Of a DNA stretch of 64,000 nucleotides, positions 17,727-25,448 are shown piece after piece. Position 1 is the stretch's first letter, and the number at the start of each line of letters is the position of its first letter. Source of the DNA: Achromobacter mucicolens. GTDB lineage: Bacteria > Pseudomonadota > Gammaproteobacteria > Burkholderiales > Burkholderiaceae_B. The position numbers were made by a program, and so were the translations under genes. The stretch lies in contig NZ_CADIJP010000016.1 in assembly GCF_902859725.1 (NCBI RefSeq), positions 1 to 64,000 on the forward strand, in the 5' to 3' direction. The notes beneath the pieces are model-generated. The model was not told the origin of the DNA, searched no databases, and worked only from the letters and a program-made list of their open reading frames with translations.

Positions 17727-19175
17727 ATGCGTTTCGATCTGAAGTCCTTCCAGTTCGCCGACGAAGGGCGCGCGCCCGACGCGCTGGCGGTTGCTGCCGC
17801 CGACCGCAGCCTGACGTGGGCCCAGTTGCGCACCGAGGCGCACGCCTGGGCCGACGCCGCGCGCAAGCACGGCGTGGCGCCCGATGTGCCGGTGGCGATC
17901 TACGGCCACAAGGAAGCCGCCTTTTTTGTCGCCATGGTCGGCGCGCTGCTGATCGGCGCGCCGTTCGTGCCGGTGGACACCATCTATCCGCCTGAGCGCC
18001 TGCGCCGCATCGTGGAGATCGTGCAAGCGGCCGCCGTGTTCGACGCCGCGGCCGGCAGCTTCACGGCGGGCGAGGGCGCCATGCTGGAAGAACGCGGCCT
18101 GGCCTACGTGATGTTCACCTCGGGCAGCACGGGCGACCCCAAGGGCGTGCAGATCGGCCGCGAAAGCGTCGGCCTGCTTGGCGACTGGATGCTCGGCAGC
18201 TTTGGCCTGGGCGAGGCGCCCGTGTTCATGAACCAGGCGCCCTTCAGTTTCGACCTGTCCATGTACGAGGTCTTTGCCACCCTGGCGTCGGGCGGAAGCT
18301 GCGTGCTCAACGCCCGCGACCAGATTGCCGCGCCCGGTCCGTGGATGGCCCGGCTGGCCGCCCACGGCATCACGGTGTGGGTGTCCACGCCGTCGTTCGC
18401 GCATCAGCAGCTGGCCAACCGCGACTTCTCTCCGGCGACGCTGCCCACGCTGCGCACGTTCCTATTCTGCGGCGAGCCCCTGCCGGCGGCGCTGGCGAAA
18501 AAGCTGCGGCAGCGCTTTCCGGATGCGTCCATCCTGAACACCTACGGTCCGACCGAAGCCACGGTGGCCACCACCTGGATCGAAGTCACTGACGCCGTGC
18601 TGGCCGCGCATGATCCGCTGCCGGTAGGCCACGCCAAACCGGACAGCGTGCTGCTGGTGGACGAGGGCGAGATCTGCATCGTGGGCGACCACGTGATGCG
18701 CGGCTACCTGAACCGCGCCGACCTGAACGCGGCCAAGCTCTACACCTACGACGACGGCCGCCGCGCGTTCCGCACCGGCGACCTGGGGCTGATGGAAGAG
18801 GGCGGGCTGCTGTTCTGCCGCGGCCGCATGGACGACCAGATCAAGCTCAACGGCTACCGCATCGAGCTGGCGGAAATCGACGAAGCCCTGCATGGGCTAC
18901 CGGGCGTGGAGGCTAGCGCTTGCGCCGTCCTGCGCCGTCCCGATGGCACGGCGGTGCGGCTGATTGGTTTCGTGACGGGCTCGGAAGCAGCGGGCGAGCA
19001 AGCCGCGCTGCTGGCGCCTCAGGCCCTGTCCGGCTGGAAGGAGCGGCTGGCCGAGCGCCTGCCGCCCTACATGGTGCCGTCCGAACTGGTCGCCTGCCCG
19101 GCGCTGCCCATGTCGAACAACCACAAGATCGACCGCAAGAAGCTGATCGAGATCTACAGCGCGATTCCCGTGTAG
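17727..19175 (+). CDS. dltA: D-alanine--carrier protein ligase (DltA-like)
   Basis: 482-residue AMP-forming adenylation enzyme. The P-loop is FTSGSTGDPKG (130-140), followed by NTYGPTEATVATT, RTGDLG, GRMDDQIKLNGYRIEL and a C-terminal catalytic lysine in NNHKIDRKKL. It activates an amino acid, D-alanine by family and context, and loads it on the carrier protein. Length and motif order match DltA better than other acyl-adenylate enzymes, which run above 500 residues. It is last in the cassette and ends four bases before the convergent YggT gene. Confidence 0.93.
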   Translation: MRFDLKSFQFADEGRAPDALAVAAADRSLTWAQLRTEAHAWADAARKHGVAPDVPVAIYGHKEAAFFVAMVGALLIGAPFVPVDTIYPPERLRRIVEIVQAAAVFDAAAGSFTAGEGAMLEERGLAYVMFTSGSTGDPKGVQIGRESVGLLGDWMLGSFGLGEAPVFMNQAPFSFDLSMYEVFATLASGGSCVLNARDQIAAPGPWMARLAAHGITVWVSTPSFAHQQLANRDFSPATLPTLRTFLFCGEPLPAALAKKLRQRFPDASILNTYGPTEATVATTWIEVTDAVLAAHDPLPVGHAKPDSVLLVDEGEICIVGDHVMRGYLNRADLNAAKLYTYDDGRRAFRTGDLGLMEEGGLLFCRGRMDDQIKLNGYRIELAEIDEALHGLPGVEASACAVLRRPDGTAVRLIGFVTGSEAAGEQAALLAPQALSGWKERLAERLPPYMVPSELVACPALPMSNNHKIDRKKLIEIYSAIPV

Positions 19176-19179
19176 GCGA

Positions 19180-19740
19180 TCACACGCCCATCATGCCGTA
19201 GCTCAGGCGAGCCAGGACCATCAGCAGGATCTGGGCCGCGATCAAGAGGATCAGCGGCGAGAAGTCGATCGAGGTGCGCGGCAGGATGCGGCGGATGGGA
19301 TCAAGCAGCGGCGCGGTCAGCGATTGCAGCAGCGGCATCATCGGCGCCATCGGGTTGACCCACGACAGCACGGCCTGGATCAGCGTCAGCCAGACCACCA
19401 GGTTCAGCGCCCACTTTGCCGTCATGATAAGGGCCGAGCCCATCGCGGCGGGCAGCAGCGCGGCGGGGATCAGCGCGCCGATGGCCACCAGCCACAACAG
19501 GACCAGATAGACCAGCGCCGACAGCCACGCGCACACCAGGCTGGTCCAATCGATCTTGTTGCCTGCGGGAATGATCTTGCGCAGCGGCAGCACCAGCCAG
19601 TTGGTGGCTCCGTAGATCGCGCGCGCCAACGGGTTGAACGGGTGCAGCCGTATCGCGTGCATCCAGGCGCGGGCAATCAGCGCCGCGCCAAACAGCGTGA
19701 ACACGATTTCGAGAAGGAAGCGGAAGATTTCACCGAGCAT
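19180..19740 (-). CDS. YggT-family integral membrane protein
   Basis: 186 residues, two YggT repeats each of two hydrophobic segments, separated by a loop with the recurring LLDPIRRILP and LPLRKIIPAG type sequences. YggT proteins are linked to osmotic or ionic homeostasis in some bacteria; the molecular role is unclear. I choose ATG 19740 because GGGGTGA is well spaced upstream; an in-frame GTG at 19752 has no space for a ribosome-binding site. It is convergent with dltA. Confidence 0.85.
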   Translation of the reverse strand: MLGEIFRFLLEIVFTLFGAALIARAWMHAIRLHPFNPLARAIYGATNWLVLPLRKIIPAGNKIDWTSLVCAWLSALVYLVLLWLVAIGALIPAALLPAAMGSALIMTAKWALNLVVWLTLIQAVLSWVNPMAPMMPLLQSLTAPLLDPIRRILPRTSIDFSPLILLIAAQILLMVLARLSYGMMGV

Positions 19741-19836
19741 GGACGCGATCACCCCAAAAAAGAGGAATCAATTGTCGCACGGCCAGACGTAAAAATTGCG
19801 TACGGTCCTAGTGCATCGGGCCCGGTGCAGGGGTCA

Positions 19837-19850
19837 GCCATTTGGATGGC
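19837..19850 (+). repeat. GCCATTTGGATGGC palindrome downstream of histone-like gene
   Basis: An imperfect palindrome of the same GCCATTT-N-ATGGC type as the two sites at 20792-20806 and 20827-20841. It lies between the YggT start and the histone-like gene's terminator. Confidence 0.5.
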
Positions 19851-19866
19851 ATGACGCGCAGACATT

Positions 19867-19897
19867 AAAAAAGCCGCCCGGTGCAAACCAGGCGGCT
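19867..19897 (-). terminator. Rho-independent terminator of histone-like gene
   Basis: On the minus strand AGCCGCC pairs with GGCGGCT and is followed by a run of T, 32 bases past the stop codon. Confidence 0.88.
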
Positions 19898-19928
19898 CTG
19901 ATGAAGCTAACGCTTCGGCGCGTCCGGA

Positions 19929-20642
19929 TTAAGGACGGCCACCCGTCGGGAAGGGCCACGACGCGGCGGGGTTCAGCGCGGTCTTCGCGCCCGGGGCAGC
20001 AGCCGTGGTGGGCGGCGTGGCGGGCTTCTTCGGAGCGGCTTTCTTCGCAGCGGGCTTCTTCGCAGCGGCAGGCTTCTTGGCGGCAACAGCCGGCTTGGAA
20101 GCGGGAGCCTTCTTGGCGGCGGGCGCCTTCTTGGCAGCCGGGGCCTTCTTGGCTACGGCCTTCTTGGCAACAGCCTTTTTGGCGGCCGGGGCCTTCTTGG
20201 CGGCAGCCTTCTTGGCAACAGCCTTCTTGGCGGCGGGAGCCTTCTTGGCTACGGCCTTCTTGGCGACTGCCTTCTTGGCGACAGCCTTCTTGGCTACGGC
20301 TTTCTTGGCGACGGCTTTCTTGGCGACGGCCTTCTTGGCGACTGCCTTCTTGGCAACGGCCTTCTTGGCGACAGCCTTCTTAGCGACAGCCTTCTTGGCG
20401 GCCGGAGCCTTCTTCGCGACGGCCTTCTTGGCTACGGCCTTCTTGGCAACCGCTTTCTTGGCGGCGGGAGCCTTCTTGGCGGCAACCTTCTTCACGGCCG
20501 GCTTCTTGGCGGCCGCGACTTTCTTCACTGCAACTTTCTTGACGGCAGCTTTCTTGGCCGGAGCGGCCTTCTTTGCTGCTGCCTTCTTGGCGGCGGGTTT
20601 TTTCACCGCTGCTTTCTTGACGGCTTTCTTGGCTGTTGCCAT
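19929..20642 (-). CDS. Histone H1-like Lys/Ala-rich DNA-binding protein
   Basis: 237 residues, almost entirely pentad repeats of the [15 protein letters not shown] type, resembling the C-terminal tail of eukaryotic H1, Bordetella BpH1 and AlgP-like proteins. The last ~20 residues change to a conserved non-repeat tail ([15 protein letters not shown]). It should be a nucleoid-associated protein that binds DNA through lysines. I choose ATG 20642, spaced seven bases from AAGGAG; the ATG at 20648 is only one base from it. Repeat number in this class varies between strains. The gene is monocistronic, with its own terminator. Confidence 0.9.
   Translation of the reverse strand: MATAKKAVKKAAVKKPAAKKAAAKKAAPAKKAAVKKVAVKKVAAAKKPAVKKVAAKKAPAAKKAVAKKAVAKKAVAKKAPAAKKAVAKKAVAKKAVAKKAVAKKAVAKKAVAKKAVAKKAVAKKAVAKKAVAKKAPAAKKAVAKKAAAKKAPAAKKAVAKKAVAKKAPAAKKAPAAKKAPASKPAVAAKKPAAAKKPAAKKAAPKKPATPPTTAAAPGAKTALNPAASWPFPTGGRP
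20110..20600 (-). repeat. 15-bp coding tandem repeats in histone-like gene
   Basis: About thirty imperfect 15-bp units, read on the plus strand as GCCTTCTTGGC-type blocks, encode the KKAVA pentads. Units are near identical in the middle (20150-20420), a typical substrate for slippage or recombination with the frame kept. Confidence 0.9.
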
Positions 20643-20791
20643 GGTCATGCTCCTTAGGTTCAGGGGTCCCAGAACTTAAACCCGTGCCCCGACCCGCCAA
20701 TCGGCGGACCGTGCCCGGGCTATTCATCGGCGCATGCCGCTGTTCTGTGCGAGCAACAGCTACTACGGTTTGCGCTAATGAATTCGGCACA

Positions 20792-20841
20792 GCCATTTGA
20801 TATGGCCCCCGCCCCTTTTGGCGCGAGCCATTTCAAATGGC
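20792..20841. promoter_or_regulatory. Two GCCATTT-N-ATGGC palindromes upstream of histone-like gene
   Basis: GCCATTTGATATGGC at 20792-20806 and GCCATTTCAAATGGC at 20827-20841, 35 bp apart, about 150-200 bp before the histone-like start codon. The second is a perfect seven-base inverted repeat around one base. They could be operators or copies of a small interspersed repeat. Confidence 0.5.
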
Positions 20842-20848
20842 GCCGGCA

Positions 20849-20870
20849 GGCGGCCTGATCACAGGCCGCC
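20849..20870. terminator. GC hairpin downstream of nrdB
   Basis: GGCGGCCTG and CAGGCCGCC form a perfect nine-base stem with loop ATCA, about 125 bp after the nrdB stop. No T run follows on the minus strand, so termination is uncertain. Confidence 0.45.
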
Positions 20871-20993
20871 GACCGCTTGTTCTACGTGTTCGAAGACACC
20901 CTGACCAAGGAGCTTGCCATCAAGCCTGTCGCGAACGCGACGCCCATCTGAAAGAGAAGGGCGTGCCCGCGCCGGGCTCGATGGCGTACTGCG

Positions 20994-22193
20994 TTACTCC
21001 CAGCTCAGCGTGCCACCGGTTTGGTATTCGATCACGCGAGTTTCAAAAAAGTTGCGTTCCTTCTTAAGGTCGATCATTTCCGCCATCCACGGGAAGGGGT
21101 TTTCTTCCTGAGGGTACAGAGGTTCGATACCGATCTGCTGGCAACGACGGTTGGCGATGAAGCGCAGGTAGGATTTGAACATGGGTGCGTTCAAGCCCAG
21201 CACGCCGCGCGGCATCGTGTCTTCGGCGTAAGCGTATTCGAGTTCGACCGCTTTGCGGAAGAGTTCTCGAATTTCTTCGCGGAATTCCGGCGTCCAGAGA
21301 TGCGGATTTTCCAGTTTGACGGTGTTGATCAGATCGATGCCGAAGTTGCAGTGCATGGATTCATCGCGAAGGATGTACATGTACTGCTCGGCAGCGCCGG
21401 TCATCTTGTTCTGGCGGCCAAGCGCCAGGATCTGCGTGAAGCCAACGTAGAAGAACAGGCCTTCCATGAGGCAAGCGAAGACGATCAGGGACTTGAGCAG
21501 CGTCTGGTCGGCTTCGGGCGTGCCCGTCTTGAAGTTGGGATCAGCGATCGCGTCGATGAACGGGATCAGGAACTCGTCTTTGGCCCGGATGGACGGCACT
21601 TCGTTGTAAGCGTTGAAGATCTCGGCTTCGTCCAGGTCCAGGCTTTCGACGATGTATTGATAGGCGTGCGTGTGAATGGCTTCCTCGAATGCCTGGCGCA
21701 GCAGGAACTGGCGGCATTCGGGGGCCGTGATGTGGCGGTAGGTGCCCAGCACGATGTTGTTGGCGGCCAGCGAGTCGGCGGTCACGAAGAAGCCGAGGTT
21801 GCGCTTGACGATGCGGCGCTCGTCCTCGGTGAGCCCGTTCGGGTTCTTCCAGAGGGCGATGTCGCGCGACATGTTGATCTCTTGCGGCATCCAATGGTTG
21901 GCGCAAGTGGCCAGGTACTTTTCCCACGCCCACTTGTACTTGAAAGGCACAAGCTGGTTGACGTCGGTCTGACCGTTGATGATGCGCTTGTCGGCAACCT
22001 TGACGCGCTGCGAGGTTGCCGCGCCGCTGGCTGCCAGGCCGGCTGCGTGCTGAGGCGCGGCCGGCGTGGGCATGGCGGTGTCGCCGAACACACCCGTCGC
22101 CGCCCGGACTTCCGGGGCAGCCTGACCGCCCGCCGCGGGCGCGGCAGGTTGTGCAGGTTGCGTGGCGGTGGTGTCGTCGTCCCAATTAATCAT
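20994..22193 (-). CDS. nrdB: Class Ia ribonucleotide reductase, beta subunit
   Basis: 399 residues. The helical core carries the diiron ligands in EEAIHTHAY (Glu171, His174), CLMEGLFF and [10 protein letters not shown], with the radical tyrosine position occupied by Tyr178, so it is the ordinary tyrosyl-radical subclass. The first ~65 residues are an Ala/Pro-rich, probably disordered extension absent from shorter NrdB proteins. It supplies the radical to NrdA for deoxyribonucleotide synthesis. It begins 20 bp after nrdA on the same strand, with GGAG upstream of the ATG. Confidence 0.96.
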   Translation of the reverse strand: MINWDDDTTATQPAQPAAPAAGGQAAPEVRAATGVFGDTAMPTPAAPQHAAGLAASGAATSQRVKVADKRIINGQTDVNQLVPFKYKWAWEKYLATCANHWMPQEINMSRDIALWKNPNGLTEDERRIVKRNLGFFVTADSLAANNIVLGTYRHITAPECRQFLLRQAFEEAIHTHAYQYIVESLDLDEAEIFNAYNEVPSIRAKDEFLIPFIDAIADPNFKTGTPEADQTLLKSLIVFACLMEGLFFYVGFTQILALGRQNKMTGAAEQYMYILRDESMHCNFGIDLINTVKLENPHLWTPEFREEIRELFRKAVELEYAYAEDTMPRGVLGLNAPMFKSYLRFIANRRCQQIGIEPLYPQEENPFPWMAEMIDLKKERNFFETRVIEYQTGGTLSWE

Positions 22194-22213
22194 GATTCAT
22201 TCTCCGGAGGCGG

Positions 22214-25144
22214 TTATTGGCAGGCTTCGCACTCTTCGAAGCCGGGGTCGCCCGGCCGCATGGTGCAAACCGCCCCGAGAACTTCGGGTTCCGGCAAAAC
22301 AGGTGCTGCGGCAACGGCGTTGGCGGTGGACGGATTGCCCGCGCTGACGGCGTTCAGTTCGCCGCCGCGTCCCGTGGACTTCTCGGCGCTGGTGGCGCCA
22401 AGGGTGCGCAGGTAGTACGTGGTCTTCAGGCCACGCGTCCATGCCAGCTTGTAGGTGTCGTCCAGTTTCTTGCCCGATGCGCCAGCCATGTAGATGTTCA
22501 ACGACTGGGCTTGATCGATCCACTTCTGGCGGCGCGACGCGCATTCAACCAGCCAGCGCGGTTCGACTTCGAACGCGGTGGCGTAGAGTTCGCGGAGTTC
22601 GGAAGGTACGCGATCGATGCGGGACAGGCTGCCGTCGAAGTACTTGAGGTCGGCGACCATGACTTCGTCCCAGAGACCGAGTTTCTTCAGGTCACGCACG
22701 AGGTAATCGTTAACGACCGTGAACTCGCCGGAGAGATTCGATTTGACGTACAAGTTCTGGAAAGTGGGTTCGATGCACGCAGATACGCCAATGATATTGG
22801 AAATAGTGGCGGTTGGGGCGATTGCGATGCAATTGGAGTTGCGCATGCCGTGTTCTTTGATGCGCGTACGCAACGTATCCCAATCGAGCGTGCTCGATTC
22901 ATCAACGTCAACGTGACCACCACGTTCATCACGCAGCATCTTCAACGTGTCTTGCGGCAAGATGCCACGCGACCACAGCGAACCTTCATACGATTGATAG
23001 CGGCCACGTTCTTCGGCGAGCAGGCTCGACGCGAAGTAGGCGTGATAGCACACCGCTTCCATCGAACGATCCGCGAATTCAACAGCGGCTTGCGATGCGT
23101 ACGGCACGCGCATCATCTGCAGGCAATCCTGGAAGCCCATGATGCCCATGCCCACCGGACGATGGCGCGCGTTGGAATTGCGGGCCTTGTCGACGGCGTA
23201 GTAGTTGATGTCGATCACGTTGTCGAGCATGCGCATCGCGATGCTGACGGTGCGCTTGATCTTGTCGTGGTCCAGTTCGAAACCGCCGCCGGCAGCCGGC
23301 TTCATGTGTGCGACCAGGTTCACGGAACCCAGATTGCAAACTGCGATTTCGGATTCGTTGGTGTTCAGCGTGATCTCGGTGCACAGGTTCGAGCTGTGGA
23401 CGACGCCCACGTGCTGCTGCGGCGAACGGATGTTGCACGGATCCTTGAACGTGATCCACGGGTGGCCGGTTTCGAACAGCATCGACAGCATCTTGCGCCA
23501 CAGCGTCAGCGCCGGCATCTTCTTGAAGAGCTTCAGTTCGCCGCTGGCGACGCGCGCTTCGTAGCCCACGTAGGCTTCTTCGAACGCGCGGCCATACTTG
23601 TCGTGCAGGTCGGGGCAGTCGGACGGCGAGAACAGCGTCCATTCACCGCCTTCCATGACGCGCTTCATGAACAGGTCGGGAATCCAGTTCGCCGTGTTCA
23701 TGTCGTGCGTGCGGCGGCGCTCGTCGCCGGTGTTCTTGCGCAGTTCCAGGAATTCTTCGATGTCCAGGTGCCACGTTTCGAGGTACGTGCAGACCGCACC
23801 CTTGCGCTTGCCGCCCTGGTTCACGGCGACGGCCGTGTCGTTCACGACCTTCAGGAACGGAACGACGCCCTGGCTTTCGCCGTTGGTGCCCTTGATGTGG
23901 CTGCGCAGCGCGCGGACCGGGGTCCAGTCGTTGCCCAGGCCGCCGGCGTACTTGGCCAGCAGCGCGTTTTCCTTGATGGCATCGTAGATGCCTTCCAGGT
24001 CGTCCGAGACCGTGGTCAGGTAGCACGACGACAGTTGCGAGTGCAGCGTGCCCGAGTTGAACAGCGTGGGCGTGGAGCTCATGAAGTCGAACGAGGACAG
24101 GATCTCGTAGAACTCGATGGCGCGCGTTTCGCGGTCGGTCTCGCGCAGCGCCAGGCCCATGGCCACGCGCATGAAGAAGACCTGCGGCAGTTCGATGCGG
24201 GTGCCGCGGATGTGCAGGAAGTAGCGGTCGTACAGGGTCTGCAGGCCGAGGTAGCCGAATTGCAGATCGCGCTTGGCGTTCAGTGCCTTGCCCAGCTTGG
24301 TCAGGTCATAGCTGGCCAGTTCGGGCGACAGCAGGCCGCCTTCGATGCCGCGGGCGATGAACGTGGGGAAGTATTCAGCGTAGCGCGTGGCCATGCCGTC
24401 TTGCGAGACTTCCTCGCCCAGCACTTCCTTGCGGATCGTGTGCAGCAGCAGACGGGCGGTGACCTGGCTGTAGGCCGGATCCTTTTCGACCAGCGCGCGC
24501 GCGGACAGGATGGCGGACTTGAACACTTCGTCGACGGGGATGCCGTCGTACAGGTTCTTGACCGTTTCCTTCAGGATGGCTTCGGCGTCGATGAACTCGG
24601 ACAGGCCTTCGCCGGCGGCGACGATGGTGGCGCGCAGTTCGGCCACGTCCAGCGGGCGGCGCACGCCGGCATCGGTGACGTTCAGCACGTGTTCCTGCGG
24701 CGCGGCGTCAGCCTTCTGCTGGCCTTCGGCGGCAGCGGCGGCGGCGCGTTCCTGCGTGCGCTTTTCGCGGTACAGCACATAGGCGCGCGCGACGTCATGC
24801 TCGCCCGAGCGCATCAGCGCCAGTTCGACCTGGTCCTGGATGTCTTCAATATGGAAGGTGCCGCCGTTGGGGCGGTTGCGAACCAGGGCGTTGACGGCCT
24901 GGCCGGTCAGCGTTTCGACCAGTTCGCGCACACGCGCGGACGCGGCGCCTTGTCCGCCATTGACGGCCAGGAAGGCCTTGGTCATGGCGATGGCGATCTT
25001 GCTGGGCTCAAAGCCAACCACCGAGCCATTGCGGCGGATGATGTTGTAGCTGGCCCATTTGCCGGTGTTGGCGTCGGCGGGGGAGTCGGTTTGGGAGGGC
25101 GGCACGGCCGAAGGCCGGGTCACAGAGGCGATCGTAGTCTGCAT
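22214..25144 (-). CDS. nrdA: Class Ia ribonucleotide reductase, alpha subunit
   Basis: 976 residues, longer than E. coli NrdA (about 760) because of its N-terminus. An ATP-cone domain (about 30-130, with IIRRNGSVVGFEPSKI) is followed by a second, more degenerate cone-like region (about 150-255), then the ten-stranded barrel. Catalytic cysteines appear in LSSCYLTT, SSNLCTEI and AVCNLGSVNL, and the C-terminal redox pair in FEECEACQ. It reduces ribonucleotides with NrdB. Two NrdR-box-like sites lie about 140-190 bp upstream, and nrdR itself is in this window. Confidence 0.97.
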   Translation of the reverse strand: MQTTIASVTRPSAVPPSQTDSPADANTGKWASYNIIRRNGSVVGFEPSKIAIAMTKAFLAVNGGQGAASARVRELVETLTGQAVNALVRNRPNGGTFHIEDIQDQVELALMRSGEHDVARAYVLYREKRTQERAAAAAAEGQQKADAAPQEHVLNVTDAGVRRPLDVAELRATIVAAGEGLSEFIDAEAILKETVKNLYDGIPVDEVFKSAILSARALVEKDPAYSQVTARLLLHTIRKEVLGEEVSQDGMATRYAEYFPTFIARGIEGGLLSPELASYDLTKLGKALNAKRDLQFGYLGLQTLYDRYFLHIRGTRIELPQVFFMRVAMGLALRETDRETRAIEFYEILSSFDFMSSTPTLFNSGTLHSQLSSCYLTTVSDDLEGIYDAIKENALLAKYAGGLGNDWTPVRALRSHIKGTNGESQGVVPFLKVVNDTAVAVNQGGKRKGAVCTYLETWHLDIEEFLELRKNTGDERRRTHDMNTANWIPDLFMKRVMEGGEWTLFSPSDCPDLHDKYGRAFEEAYVGYEARVASGELKLFKKMPALTLWRKMLSMLFETGHPWITFKDPCNIRSPQQHVGVVHSSNLCTEITLNTNESEIAVCNLGSVNLVAHMKPAAGGGFELDHDKIKRTVSIAMRMLDNVIDINYYAVDKARNSNARHRPVGMGIMGFQDCLQMMRVPYASQAAVEFADRSMEAVCYHAYFASSLLAEERGRYQSYEGSLWSRGILPQDTLKMLRDERGGHVDVDESSTLDWDTLRTRIKEHGMRNSNCIAIAPTATISNIIGVSACIEPTFQNLYVKSNLSGEFTVVNDYLVRDLKKLGLWDEVMVADLKYFDGSLSRIDRVPSELRELYATAFEVEPRWLVECASRRQKWIDQAQSLNIYMAGASGKKLDDTYKLAWTRGLKTTYYLRTLGATSAEKSTGRGGELNAVSAGNPSTANAVAAAPVLPEPEVLGAVCTMRPGDPGFEECEACQ

Positions 25145-25285
25145 GGAAGCTCCTGTGCGAAAAAGCGCGTAGATGAAGACATGACGACGTCATGTCTGGT
25201 CAAAATTGGATCTTGTAATGGGGGTCGCAACGTCCGGACAGGCTAGTCCGTAAGGCGTGGCCGGCGGGAATCAGCGCTTAGGCGA

Positions 25286-25301
25286 CCACAAGATGTAGTG
25301 T
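25286..25301. promoter_or_regulatory. NrdR box 1 upstream of nrdAB
   Basis: CCACAAGATGTAGTGT matches the published 16-bp NrdR consensus (acaCwAtATaTwGtgt) at 13 of 16 positions. Confidence 0.7.
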
Positions 25302-25316
25302 AGCACCCCTCGTTGG

Positions 25317-25332
25317 CCACTAATTCTAGTGA
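25317..25332. promoter_or_regulatory. NrdR box 2 upstream of nrdAB
   Basis: CCACTAATTCTAGTGA keeps the inverted arms CACTA/TAGTG. It starts exactly 31 bp after box 1, three helical turns, the spacing typical of NrdR box pairs. Confidence 0.68.
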
Positions 25333-25398
25333 TCGAGGTTTACAGGGACAAGAAGAAGATAAGACGAATCCCACAAAAGATTGTAACCAAATGCACTA

Positions 25399-25420
25399 GG
25401 CGCGCCCCGCAAGGCGCGCC
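25399..25420 (-). terminator. GC hairpin after the IorAB-type gene
   Basis: GGCGCGCC, loop CCGCAA, GGCGCGCC, 29 bp beyond the stop codon. No T run follows on the minus strand, so it may be a weak terminator. Confidence 0.45.
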
Positions 25421-25448
25421 CAGGTCAGTGACCACTCAGACCGGCTGT

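Larger units (their letters stand above)
20643..20993. other. Intergenic region between nrdB and histone-like gene
   Basis: No complete gene. It holds two GCCATTT-type palindromes, a strong GC hairpin and the promoter region of the histone-like gene. A 27-codon plus-strand stretch at 20871-20951 (DRLFYVFEDTLTKELAIKP...) has protein-like composition and may be a decayed remnant, but lacks a start. Confidence 0.55.
25145..25448. other. nrdA upstream region
   Basis: 304 bp without a gene between iorAB and nrdA on the same strand. It contains the paired NrdR-like boxes and the hairpin closing the upstream gene, and must include the nrdAB promoter. Confidence 0.6.

Noticed and set aside
19796-20383. 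Trp/Ser/Gln-rich repetitive plus-strand protein
   Set aside because: It is the antisense frame of the histone H1-like repeats.
20110-20600. CRISPR-like array
   Set aside because: The regular repeats are 15-bp units coding Lys/Ala pentads in one frame, with no unique spacers.
22217-25246. A 1009-codon plus-strand open frame opposite nrdA
   Set aside because: Antisense of a full-length NrdA with all catalytic cysteines; high GC codon bias keeps the opposite frame open.
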